From: Variovorax sp. N23
Lineage (GTDB): Bacteria > Pseudomonadota > Gammaproteobacteria > Burkholderiales > Burkholderiaceae_C
Length of the DNA stretch: 64,000 bases
Assembly: GCF_025486315.1 (NCBI RefSeq)
Contig: NZ_JAOOPY010000009.1
Coordinates: forward strand, 124,001 to 188,000
Reading direction: 5' to 3'
Below, piece by piece: positions 34,317 to 43,170 of the stretch. Numbering within the stretch: the stretch's first letter is position 1; each line of letters begins with the position of its first letter. The notes beneath the pieces were generated by a model, which was not told the origin of the DNA, made no database searches, and saw only the letters and a list, made by a program, of their open reading frames with translations. The position numbers and the translations under genes are program-made.

Positions 34317-35240
34317 TCAATCCTCGAAGAAGTTCACCGGCAGGCCGGCCGTCGCCACGCGGGTGCTGAGCACGCTGCCGGAATGGGGCAGGCGCGCGCG
34401 CTCGGCGTCGCTGCGGCCCTTGGCCGCGGTGGTGACGAAGAGCGTGCGCAGGTCGGCCCCGCCGAAGCAGGGCATCGTCGGGCACTGCGCAGGCAGGGAC
34501 AGCGCTTCCACCGGCTCGCCGGATGGCGCGAAGCGCAGCACCTGGGCGCCCTCGAACATCGCCACCCAATAGTGGCCGTCGGCCGACACGGTGGCGCCGT
34601 CGGGGCGGCCGTCGTAGGGCAAGCCGGACTCGGGCGTCCATCCCGCGGGCTTGGCGTCGAAACGGGTGAAGACGCGTTCGCCCGACAGCGTGTTGGCGCC
34701 CGCGTCCCACGCCCAGGCGCGCACCGCGTGCGAGGCGGTGTCGGCCCAGTAGAGCGTGCGGGCGTCGATCGAGAAAGCCAGCCCATTGGCGGTCGTGGCC
34801 TCGTTCGCCATTGGCGTGAAGACGGGCGACCGGCCGCCGCGTGCATCGAGGCAAAAAAGCGCCGCGTTGGCGCGGTCCTTGGCTTCGTTGATCGTGCCGG
34901 CCCAGAAACGGCCCAGCACGTCGCACTTGCCGTCGTTGAAGCGCATGGTCCGCGTGTCGTGCTCGGCGCGCACCAGCAACTGCAGCGCGCCTCCCCATTC
35001 GCGGGCGCGGTAGATGCCGTCGCGCAGCGCCAGCACCAGGCCGCCGCTGCGCGCAGGGGCCATGCAACCGGGCTCGCTCGGCAATGGCCAGCGCTCGATG
35101 CGCATCGCGCCGCCATCGCCGCGGGTGCGCAGCACGGTGCGCGCCACGATGTCCAGCCAGTAGAGCGCCTGTTCGTCCGGATGCCAGAACGGCGATTCGC
35201 CGAGCTGGCACACGCTGTCGTCGAGGGGGGTCCAGTTCAT
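34317..35240 (-). CDS. SMP-30/gluconolactonase family protein
   Basis: The 307-residue six-bladed propeller enzyme hydrolyses sugar lactones or related esters. Likely metal ligands are Glu in LGESPFW, Asn in RFNDGKCD, Asn in ATTANGLAFS and Asp in RPDGATVSADG. The length fits. Its closest role could be L-arabino- or gluconolactonase; no sugar dehydrogenase is adjacent. It starts the run that includes glcE, DUF1275 and glcF (gap of 41 bases), so it may be co-expressed with glycolate oxidation. Confidence 0.85.
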   Translation of the reverse strand: MNWTPLDDSVCQLGESPFWHPDEQALYWLDIVARTVLRTRGDGGAMRIERWPLPSEPGCMAPARSGGLVLALRDGIYRAREWGGALQLLVRAEHDTRTMRFNDGKCDVLGRFWAGTINEAKDRANAALFCLDARGGRSPVFTPMANEATTANGLAFSIDARTLYWADTASHAVRAWAWDAGANTLSGERVFTRFDAKPAGWTPESGLPYDGRPDGATVSADGHYWVAMFEGAQVLRFAPSGEPVEALSLPAQCPTMPCFGGADLRTLFVTTAAKGRSDAERARLPHSGSVLSTRVATAGLPVNFFED

Positions 35241-35287
35241 GGGGCCATTGTCGGTCGCGGCCGCAGCCCAGCCCGCGCGCGGAGGAC

Positions 35288-35322
35288 AAAAAAAAGCCCG
35301 CGGTGCCGAAGCACTGCGGGCT
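35288..35322 (-). terminator. Rho-independent terminator of the glnK-amtB operon
   Basis: On the minus strand a 12-base-pair stem (AGCCCGCAGTGC / GCACCGCGGGCT, one G-T wobble) with a tetraloop is followed by a run of eight Ts. It lies 160 bases past the amtB stop and ahead of the SMP-30 gene, so it should isolate the nitrogen operon from the glycolate genes. Confidence 0.85.
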
Positions 35323-35386
35323 GAACATCCAAAGGAGACTCTCGCTGAAAACTCGTTCGTCTATTCGTTCTTTCATCCCTGCCAGG

Positions 35387-35480
35387 AACACCGCGGAACC
35401 GGCTTTGCCGGGCCGCTGGTGTTGCCCCCTTGAGGGGGAAGGGCCAGGCGACACGCAGTGCGCCAGGCCCTCCGGGGGTG
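35387..35480 (-). repeat. Post-stop dispersed element, copy 2
   Basis: On the minus strand it starts directly after the amtB TAA with CACCCCCGGA, carries a variant internal hairpin (GGGCCTGGCG region), then CCCCCTCAAGGGGG, GGCCCGGCAAAGCCGG and a TTCCGCGGTG tail. Block order equals copies 1 and 3, so the orientation relative to the upstream gene is the same. Confidence 0.6.
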
Positions 35481-37025
35481 TTACCTGTTGTAGGCGGTTT
35501 CGCCGTGGGCGGAGATGTCGAGGCCTTCGCGCTCTTCTTCTTCCGTCACGCGCAGGCCGACGGTGAGATCGGCGATCTTGAAGGCGATGAAGGCCACCAC
35601 GCCCGACCACACGATGGTCAGCAGCACGGCCTTGAGCTGGATCCAGACCTGTGCGCCGATGCCGTTGGAGGTGACCGAAGCCGTGACCCAGTCACCGACC
35701 AGGCCTGGGCCGCCGAGGGCCTGCGTGTTGAACACGCCGGTCAGCAGCGCGCCGACGATACCGCCGACACCGTGCACGCCGAACACGTCGAGCGAGTCGT
35801 CCGCACCCAGCAGCTTCTTCAGGCCGTTCACGCCCCACAGGCAGGCGAAGCCAGCGATGAAGCCCATGATGATCGCGCCCATCAGGCCGACGTTGCCGGC
35901 AGCCGGGGTGATGGCCACGAGGCCGGCGACGGCACCCGACGCTGCGCCCAGCATCGACGCCTTGCCGCGCATCATCGCTTCACCGATGCACCATGCGAGC
36001 ACCGCAGCGGCGGTGGCCGAGAAGGTGTTCATGAAGGCGAGCACGGCGCTGGTGCCGGCTTCCAGAGCCGAACCGGCGTTGAAACCGAACCAGCCCACCC
36101 ACAGCAGCGAGGCACCGACCATCGTCAGCGTCAGCGAATGCGGCGTGAAGGCTTCCTTGCCGTAGCCGATGCGCTTGCCGATCACGTAAGCACCCACCAG
36201 GCCGGCGACGGCTGCGTTGATGTGCACGACGGTACCGCCGGCGAAGTCGAGCGCACCCCATTGCCAGATCAGACCGGCCTTGGCGTTCATCTCGTCCACG
36301 ACGCCGGCAGCGGTGTAGGCGTCAGGACCCATCCAGAACCACACCATGTGCGCCAGCGGCGCGTAGCTGAAGGTGAACCAGATGACCATGAACACCAGCA
36401 CGCCCGAGAACTTGGCGCGTTCGGCGAAGGCGCCGACGATCAGGCAGCAGGTGATGCCGGCGAAGGTGGCCTGGAAGGCGGCGAACAGCAGCTCGGGGAT
36501 GTAGACGCCCTTGCTGAAGGTCGCGCCCGGCGCGAAGGTGCCGGTGGCCGCATCGAAGATGCCCTTCATGAAGAGCCGGTCGAAGCCGCCGATGAAGGCA
36601 TTCCCCTCGGTGAACGCCAGGCTGTAGCCGTAGATGAGCCAGAGCACCACGATCATGGAGAAGGTGACCATCACCTGCATCAGCACCGACAGCATGTTCT
36701 TGCTGCGGACCAGGCCGCCGTAGAACAGCGCGAGACCGGGGATGGTCATCATGATGACGAGCAGCGTGGACAGCATCATCCAGCTGGTGTCGCCCTTGTT
36801 GAACGACGGGGCCGCAGCGGCCGGCGCTGCAGCTTCGGCAGCCGGGGCAGCAGCAGCAGGGGCTGCGGCCGGGGCCGGCGCGGCCGCTGGCGTCGCGGCA
36901 GCGGGTGCGGAGGCAGACGTTGCGCCGGCTTCCTGTGCGTTCGGCGTGGGTGTCTGTGCGAAACCGGTCACCCCGGCCGTGAGCACGCTCAGGCCGAGCG
37001 CGAGTGAGACAAGCAGTTTTTTCAT
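35481..37025 (-). CDS. amtB: Ammonium transporter
   Basis: The 514-residue protein has a cleavable signal (MKKLLVSLALGLSVLTAGV, cleavage after GFAQ), then about 60 residues rich in Ala and Pro, and an Amt/Rh core with eleven membrane segments. Core motifs include MLSTLLVIMMTIPGLALFYGGL, VIWFTFSYAPLAHMVW and DVFGVHGVGGIVGALLTGV, which hold the twin pore histidines. It conducts ammonium and is gated by the PII protein encoded just upstream (30-base gap). The Ala/Pro extension between signal and core is unusual for E. coli AmtB but occurs in betaproteobacteria. Confidence 0.96.
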   Translation of the reverse strand: MKKLLVSLALGLSVLTAGVTGFAQTPTPNAQEAGATSASAPAAATPAAAPAPAAAPAAAAPAAEAAAPAAAAPSFNKGDTSWMMLSTLLVIMMTIPGLALFYGGLVRSKNMLSVLMQVMVTFSMIVVLWLIYGYSLAFTEGNAFIGGFDRLFMKGIFDAATGTFAPGATFSKGVYIPELLFAAFQATFAGITCCLIVGAFAERAKFSGVLVFMVIWFTFSYAPLAHMVWFWMGPDAYTAAGVVDEMNAKAGLIWQWGALDFAGGTVVHINAAVAGLVGAYVIGKRIGYGKEAFTPHSLTLTMVGASLLWVGWFGFNAGSALEAGTSAVLAFMNTFSATAAAVLAWCIGEAMMRGKASMLGAASGAVAGLVAITPAAGNVGLMGAIIMGFIAGFACLWGVNGLKKLLGADDSLDVFGVHGVGGIVGALLTGVFNTQALGGPGLVGDWVTASVTSNGIGAQVWIQLKAVLLTIVWSGVVAFIAFKIADLTVGLRVTEEEEREGLDISAHGETAYNR

Positions 37026-37055
37026 GTCGATGGTTCTTTCGTGCCTCGATGCGGG

Positions 37056-38206
<1,151 letters not shown>

Positions 38207-38252
38207 CGATTTGGCTCCTGTGCAGGATTTGAAGGTAGGGGGAAACCTGTCA

Positions 38253-38269
38253 AAGCAGGGAGCGTGCCA
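38253..38269 (-). promoter_or_regulatory. Sigma-54 promoter for porin-glnK-amtB
   Basis: On the minus strand TGGCACGCTCCCTGCTT matches the -24/-12 consensus TGGCAC-N5-TTGCW with the invariant GG and GC exactly 10 bases apart; only one of the core bases (C for T) deviates. It lies 47 bases before the porin start, leaving a normal leader. Confidence 0.75.
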
Positions 38270-38355
38270 AACTGCACGGGTCCAGGGCGCGAGGCCGACA
38301 GAAGAAGGACTGTCACGGCTTGAAACATGGCGAAAATTGTTTCACCGCCAAGAGG

Positions 38356-38372
38356 TGCACCAATCTGAGCGC
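38356..38372. promoter_or_regulatory. NtrC-like half-site
   Basis: TGCACCA, an exact half of the NtrC consensus TGCACCA-N3-TGGTGCA, begins here; the second half is poor (TGAGCGC). Overlapping GGTGCACC adds symmetry. It is about 100 bases upstream of the sigma-54 promoter. Confidence 0.4.
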
Positions 38373-38394
38373 TGTCGCTCCAGACGTACAAGAT

Positions 38395-38411
38395 CGCACC
38401 ACATTGGTGAA
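38395..38411. promoter_or_regulatory. NtrC binding-site candidate
   Basis: CGCACCACATTGGTGAA matches TGCACCA-N3-TGGTGCA at 12 of 14 defined positions, with a perfect CACCA/TGGTG palindrome. It lies about 140 bases upstream of the porin sigma-54 promoter, the usual enhancer distance, and only 11 bases before the comM start on the other strand. Confidence 0.6.
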
Positions 38412-38421
38412 AGGGAGAGAA

Positions 38422-39951
38422 ATGAGTCTGTCTTTGGTGCAAAGCCGCGCCCTGCTTGGGCTCGACGCGGCTGCTGTCACGGTCGAGGTGCATCTGGCCA
38501 ACGGTTTGCCGAGCTTCACGCTCGTGGGGCTGGCCGACGTCGAGGTCAAAGAGGCCCGCGAACGCGTGCGCTCGGCCATCCAGAACGCCGGGCTGGAATT
38601 CCCGACCAACAAGAAGATCGTGGTGAACCTCGCGCCGGCCGACCTGCCCAAGGATTCCGGCCGATTCGACCTACCGATCGCTCTGGGGATCCTGGCCGCC
38701 AGTGGCCAGATCGAGGGCCACAGACTGGCCGGCCACGAGTTCGCAGGTGAGCTCTCACTCTCGGGACATCTTCGGCCGGTGCGTGGTGCGCTCGCCATGG
38801 CGCTGGCGCTGCACACCGGTGGGGTGGCCACACGCCTGGTGCTGCCGGCCGACAGTGCCCAGGAGGCGGCGCTCGTGCCCGACGCGGTGGTCTATGGCGC
38901 GCAGCACCTGCTCGACGTGGTCGGCCAGTTCCTGCACCAGCCGGCGGGTGGGCCCGAAGCGCCGCCGGCCGCAGGCTGGGCCCGTGTGGCGCCCAGCCCG
39001 GCCACGGCCGCCACGGCCTACGCCGACTTCGCCGACGTGAAGGGCCACGCCGGCATCAAGCGCGCGCTGGAAATCGCGGCGACCGGCCAGCACGGCCTGC
39101 TGATGGTCGGCCCGCCAGGCTCGGGCAAGTCGATGCTGGCCCAGCGTTTTGCCGGGCTGCTCCCGCCGATGACGGTCGAGGAAGCCCTCGAGAGCGCCGC
39201 CATCGCCAGCCTCGGCGGACGTTTCACGCTCGACACGTGGATGCGCCGGCCGACGGCATCGCCGCACCACACCGCCAGCGCGGTGGCGCTGGTCGGAGGC
39301 GGCTCGCCGCCGCGGCCCGGCGAGATCTCGCTGGCGCATCAGGGGGTGCTCTTCCTCGACGAATTTCCCGAGTTCGCCCGGGCCGCCCTCGAAGCCCTGC
39401 GCGAGCCGCTCGAGACCGGCACGATCACCATCTCGCGCGCGGCGCGCCGGGCCGAGTTCCCCGCGCGCTTTCAGCTCGTCGCGGCCATGAACCCCTGCCC
39501 CTGCGGCCATCTTGGCTCCGCGCTCAAGGCCTGCCGCTGCACGCCCGAGCAGGTGGCGCGCTACCAGGGCAAGCTCAGCGGCCCGCTGCTCGACCGCATC
39601 GACCTGCACGTCGAGGTGCCGGCGATCGCGCCGCGGCAGCTACTCGATGCCGCGCCGGGCGAATCGACCGCCGACATCCGTGCGCGCGTGGTCGCCGCGC
39701 GTGCACGCGCCATCGCGCGCCAGGGCACGCCGAACCAGGCGCTGGCGGGCGCGGCGATCGACCGCCACGCCGCACTGGAACCGGCCGCGCTCGGCTTCCT
39801 GCACACCGCGGCCGCGCGGCTGGGCTGGTCGGCACGCAGCACGCACCGGGCCCTCAAGGTGGCACGCACCATTGCCGACCTGGCCGCAACCGAAACCGTG
39901 CAGCAGGTGCACGTGGCCGAGGCGGTGCAGTACCGGCGCGCGCTGCGCTGA
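38422..39951 (+). CDS. comM: YifB/ComM-family AAA+ ATPase
   Basis: The 509-residue protein has an N-terminal Lon-like domain (SLSLVQSRALLGLDAAAVTVEVHLANGLP), a Mg-chelatase-type AAA module with Walker A VGPPGSGKSMLAQR and Walker B GVLFLDEFPEF, and a zinc-like AMNPCPCGHLG loop. ComM is a helicase that extends branch migration during natural transformation and recombination. The ATG at 38422 has AAGGGAGAG ahead of it and begins the conserved N-terminus. An NtrC-like site of the divergent porin operon lies just upstream of the start. Confidence 0.95.
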   Translation: MSLSLVQSRALLGLDAAAVTVEVHLANGLPSFTLVGLADVEVKEARERVRSAIQNAGLEFPTNKKIVVNLAPADLPKDSGRFDLPIALGILAASGQIEGHRLAGHEFAGELSLSGHLRPVRGALAMALALHTGGVATRLVLPADSAQEAALVPDAVVYGAQHLLDVVGQFLHQPAGGPEAPPAAGWARVAPSPATAATAYADFADVKGHAGIKRALEIAATGQHGLLMVGPPGSGKSMLAQRFAGLLPPMTVEEALESAAIASLGGRFTLDTWMRRPTASPHHTASAVALVGGGSPPRPGEISLAHQGVLFLDEFPEFARAALEALREPLETGTITISRAARRAEFPARFQLVAAMNPCPCGHLGSALKACRCTPEQVARYQGKLSGPLLDRIDLHVEVPAIAPRQLLDAAPGESTADIRARVVAARARAIARQGTPNQALAGAAIDRHAALEPAALGFLHTAAARLGWSARSTHRALKVARTIADLAATETVQQVHVAEAVQYRRALR

Positions 39952-40098
39952 ACGACCCGCGCCGGGTGCCCGGCCACTGTTGGCTTTTCGGCGAACACTG
40001 CGTTAGAAAAGCCGGCGAGCGCATCGCGACCGGCTGCGCGACCATCGCGTCATGGCGGCGCACCCCCGCGCGGTCAACCACCTCTGCAGGAGAAAACC

Positions 40099-40854
40099 AT
40101 GAGCACCCCCCTCGACCGCAAGATCGCCTTCATCACCGGCGGCAACCGCGGCATCGGCTTCGAAACCGCGCGCCAGCTCGGCGCCCTCGGCATCCTGCCG
40201 GTGATCGGCGCCCGCAGCGCCGAGGCCGGCCGCGACGCCGTCGCCCAGTTGCGCGAGGAAGGCATCGAGGCCGAATCGATCGTCTTCGACGTGACCGACG
40301 ATGCCGACCACCGCCGCGCCTTCGATTTCTTCCAGAAGAAGGCCGGCCGCCTCGACATCCTGATCAACAACGCCGGCGTGTACCTCGAAGGCGAGCCCGG
40401 CGGCGCACAGCGCTACCTGCCCTCGACGGTGCCCGACAAGGTGCTGCGCGCGACCTTCGACGCCAACCTGTTCGCGCCCATCGCGGTCACGCAGGCGCTG
40501 CTGCCGCTGCTGCGCCTGGCGCCGGCCGGCCGCATCGTCAACCTGTCGAGCATCCTCGGTTCGCTGACGCTGCACAGCGACCCCACGTCGCCCATCTACG
40601 ACGCCAAGGCGACCGCCTACGACGCCTCGAAGACGGCGCTGAATGCCTACACGGTGCACCTGGCCTACGAACTCAAGGGCAGCAGCACCAAGGTCAATTC
40701 GGCCCACCCCGGCTGGGTGCAGACCGCCATGGGCGGCAGCAATGCGCCGATGAACGTGGCCGACGGTGCGAAGACGAGCGTGCAACTCGCCACGCTGCCG
40801 GCCGACGGCCCCAGCGGCGGCTTCTTCCACCTGGGCGAGCCGCTGCCCTGGTAA
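40099..40854 (+). CDS. SDR-family oxidoreductase
   Basis: The 251-residue short-chain dehydrogenase has the NAD(P)-binding GGNRGIGFE, the NNAG equivalent INNAGVYL, catalytic Ser in NLSSILGS and Tyr-Lys in AYDASKTALN. The HPGWVQTAMGG segment after the active site is typical of carbonyl-reductase-like SDRs. The substrate is unknown. It has a CAGGAG ribosome site. It lies 148 bases after comM and ends 3 bases before the stop of a convergent FAA-hydrolase-family gene. Confidence 0.9.
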   Translation: MSTPLDRKIAFITGGNRGIGFETARQLGALGILPVIGARSAEAGRDAVAQLREEGIEAESIVFDVTDDADHRRAFDFFQKKAGRLDILINNAGVYLEGEPGGAQRYLPSTVPDKVLRATFDANLFAPIAVTQALLPLLRLAPAGRIVNLSSILGSLTLHSDPTSPIYDAKATAYDASKTALNAYTVHLAYELKGSSTKVNSAHPGWVQTAMGGSNAPMNVADGAKTSVQLATLPADGPSGGFFHLGEPLPW

Positions 40855-40857
40855 GGC

Positions 40858-42042
40858 TCAGAGCAGCCCGCGGTGCGCCAAGTTGCGCATCAGCGCGGTG
40901 ATGCCGAAGCGCCAGCGCGGCGCCTGGTCGGCGTGCACCACGCGGTTGACCAGCGCGCCGAGTTCCGGGGCCCAGATGCGCACCTGGTCGCCCACGACGT
41001 GGGTGAAGCCCTGGCCGGGGCCATGGCGGTCTTGCGTAGGCGCAAACATGGTGCCGAGGAAGAGCATCAGCCCGTCGGGGTAATCGTGGTGCTGGTTGAT
41101 GGCCTGGCCCACCAGGTCGAGCGGATCGCGGCTGATCTTCGCGAGTGAGCTAGAGCCTTCGAGCGTGAAGCCTTCCGGCCCCATGACCTGCAGGCCGACC
41201 GTGATGCGCCGCACGTCGTCGATGCCGAAGCCGCCGTCGAACAGGCGGATGAAGGGGCCGATGGCGCAGGACGCGTTGTTGTCCTTGGCCTTGCCCAGCA
41301 GCAGCGCGCTGCGGCCCTCGAAGTCGCGCAGGTTCACGTCGTTGCCCAGCGCCGCGCCCAGCGTCTGGCCGCGGCTGTTCACCGCCAGCACCACCTCCGG
41401 CTCGGGGTTGTTCCACACCGAGCCCGAATGGATGCCCACGTCGGCGCCCGTGCCCACGGCCGACAGCACCGGCGCCTTGGTGAAGATCTCCGCATCGGGC
41501 CCGATGCCGACCTCCAGGTACTGCGACCACGCGCCCTGCGCGATCAGTACTTCCTTGACGCGCGCCGCCTCGGGCGAGCCCGGCACGATGTCCGCGAGGT
41601 TGTCGCCGAGCACGTCGCCGATGGCCTGACGCGTGGCCTCGGCGCGGGACGCGTCGCCGCGCGCCTGCTCCTCGATGACGCGCTCCAGCAGGCTGGCGAC
41701 GAAGGTCACGCCGCTGGCCTTCACCGCCTGCAGGTCGCAGGGGGCGAGCAGCCAGGGCTGGGTGGTGTCGCGTACCGTCTCGTCGCTGTTGGCCAGGGCC
41801 GCGTCGAGCGAGGCGATGCGATGCGCGATGCTGTCCTGCAGCGCGGCGCGCACGGCGGTCGCGGGCGCGTCGCCTTCGAGCAACTGGCTCATGGTGGGCG
41901 CGACGCGCGACAGGTCGTGCAGCTGGTCGCCGTGCACCGCCACCAGGACCGGACCGACATCCGGCTGCCAGAGGCGGCCGACCAGGGTGGCCCGGGCCGC
42001 GTCGTGCGGAAGAGAGGAAGAGGCGCTGAGGGAGAGGGGCAT
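40858..42042 (-). CDS. Fumarylacetoacetate hydrolase-family protein
   Basis: The 394-residue protein has the FAH-like C-terminal fold. Visible motifs include GIGPDAEIFTKAP, SGSVWNNPEPEVVLAVNSRGQ (metal-binding Glu pair), GALGNDVNLRDFEGRSALLLGKAKDNNAS and GTMFAP. The N-terminal 110 residues form an extra domain. Such enzymes cleave C-C bonds of acyl-pyruvates or act as hydratases in sugar-acid and aromatic catabolism; the long form resembles plant-like or Comamonadaceae proteins acting on 2-oxo-3-deoxy acids. The precise reaction is open. It is divergent from the acyltransferase gene at 42241. Confidence 0.85.
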   Translation of the reverse strand: MPLSLSASSSLPHDAARATLVGRLWQPDVGPVLVAVHGDQLHDLSRVAPTMSQLLEGDAPATAVRAALQDSIAHRIASLDAALANSDETVRDTTQPWLLAPCDLQAVKASGVTFVASLLERVIEEQARGDASRAEATRQAIGDVLGDNLADIVPGSPEAARVKEVLIAQGAWSQYLEVGIGPDAEIFTKAPVLSAVGTGADVGIHSGSVWNNPEPEVVLAVNSRGQTLGAALGNDVNLRDFEGRSALLLGKAKDNNASCAIGPFIRLFDGGFGIDDVRRITVGLQVMGPEGFTLEGSSSLAKISRDPLDLVGQAINQHHDYPDGLMLFLGTMFAPTQDRHGPGQGFTHVVGDQVRIWAPELGALVNRVVHADQAPRWRFGITALMRNLAHRGLL

Positions 42043-42240
42043 GGTGTTGTCTCGGCTCTGAAGTTCTGAGGGGCTCGCCGGCCGCGAAGACCGTGCGCCG
42101 CAACGATAACGCGCCCGGCCGCCACGTGCGCGCCGCAGGGATTGCGCATCGGGCTGATCTGGCGCAGAAAGCCCCCGGCCGTCTTGTGCGCACAATCGCA
42201 GTCTTCGCGCTCACTCGCGCCCTCGCGGCGCCGCCCGTCC

Positions 42241-43170
42241 ATGCTCGGTTTCCTGCCCCCCGTCGTCCGCGGCGCCATCGCCTTTCTGCTGCTCGTCATC
42301 AACACCTTGTTCTGGTGCAGCCTGGTCTTCCTGCTCGCGCTGGTGAAGCTGGTGCTGCCCTTCGCCGCCGTGCGCAAGGCCATCGACCCGGTGCTCAACG
42401 GCGTGGCCACCGCGTGGATCGCCTGCAACAGCGGCTGGATGCGCCTGACCCAGCGCACGAGGTGGGACGTGCAGGGCATCGACGGCCTAGCCTACCGCGG
42501 CTGGTACCTGGTGAATGCCAACCACCAGTCGTGGGTCGACATCTTCGTGCTGCAGCACACCATGAACCGCCGCATTCCGCTGCTGAAGTTCTTCCTCAAG
42601 CAGCAGCTCATCTATGTGCCGGTGATCGGCCTGGCCTGGTGGGCGCTCGACTTTCCCTTCATGGCGCGCCATTCGAAGGCCGACCTGCGCAAGAACCCCG
42701 CACTGCGCGGCCAGGACAGGGAGACCACGCGCCGCGCCTGCGAGAAGTTCGCGCTGGTGCCCACCAGCGTGATGAACTTCGCCGAGGGCACGCGCTTCAC
42801 CGCCGACAAGCACAAGGCGCAAGGCTCGCCCTACCGTCACCTGCTCAAGCCCAAGGCCGGCGCGCTGGCGCTCGCGCTCGAAGCGATGGGTGCCAAGTTC
42901 CAGTCGCTGATCGACGTGACCATCGTCTACCCCGACGGCGTGCCGAGCTTCTGGGACTTTCTCTGCGGCCGCACGACGCGCGTGATCGTGCGGGCGCGCG
43001 AAGTGCCGATTCCGGCCGAATTCGCGCAGGGCGACTACGTCGCCGACTCGGTGTTCCGCGGCAAGTTCCACCGCTGGCTGGCCGCCATCTGGGCCGCCAA
43101 GGATGCGGAGATCGAAGGGCTGCTGGCGCCAACCGGGGCCGCATCCGACGCGGTGGCCGCGAAGGCTTGA
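42241..43170 (+). CDS. PlsC-type acyltransferase (YihG-like)
   Basis: The 309-residue inner-membrane enzyme has an N-terminal membrane segment (about residues 10-42), the HX4D motif in ANHQSWVDIF, and the EGTR motif in FAEGTRFT, followed by the YihG-like KPKAGALALALEAMG. It acylates lysophosphatidic acid or a related lysophospholipid. The length and motif order match YihG (PlsC paralogue) more than PlsC. The ATG at 42241 is directly before the membrane segment. It converges with the nicB-like gene, whose stop lies on the next base. Confidence 0.88.
   Translation: MLGFLPPVVRGAIAFLLLVINTLFWCSLVFLLALVKLVLPFAAVRKAIDPVLNGVATAWIACNSGWMRLTQRTRWDVQGIDGLAYRGWYLVNANHQSWVDIFVLQHTMNRRIPLLKFFLKQQLIYVPVIGLAWWALDFPFMARHSKADLRKNPALRGQDRETTRRACEKFALVPTSVMNFAEGTRFTADKHKAQGSPYRHLLKPKAGALALALEAMGAKFQSLIDVTIVYPDGVPSFWDFLCGRTTRVIVRAREVPIPAEFAQGDYVADSVFRGKFHRWLAAIWAAKDAEIEGLLAPTGAASDAVAAKA

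Noticed and set aside
30934-34572. A plus-strand open frame of over 1200 codons through the glycolate oxidase region
   Set aside because: It is antisense to glcF, DUF1275 and glcE, which have full motif support. The frame is open only because GC-rich codons rarely give stops on the opposite strand.
35341-35440. A second terminator around CCCCCTTGAGGGGG
   Set aside because: The palindrome lacks a U-tract and recurs in the dispersed element at two other sites; the true terminator with eight Ts is at 35288-35322.
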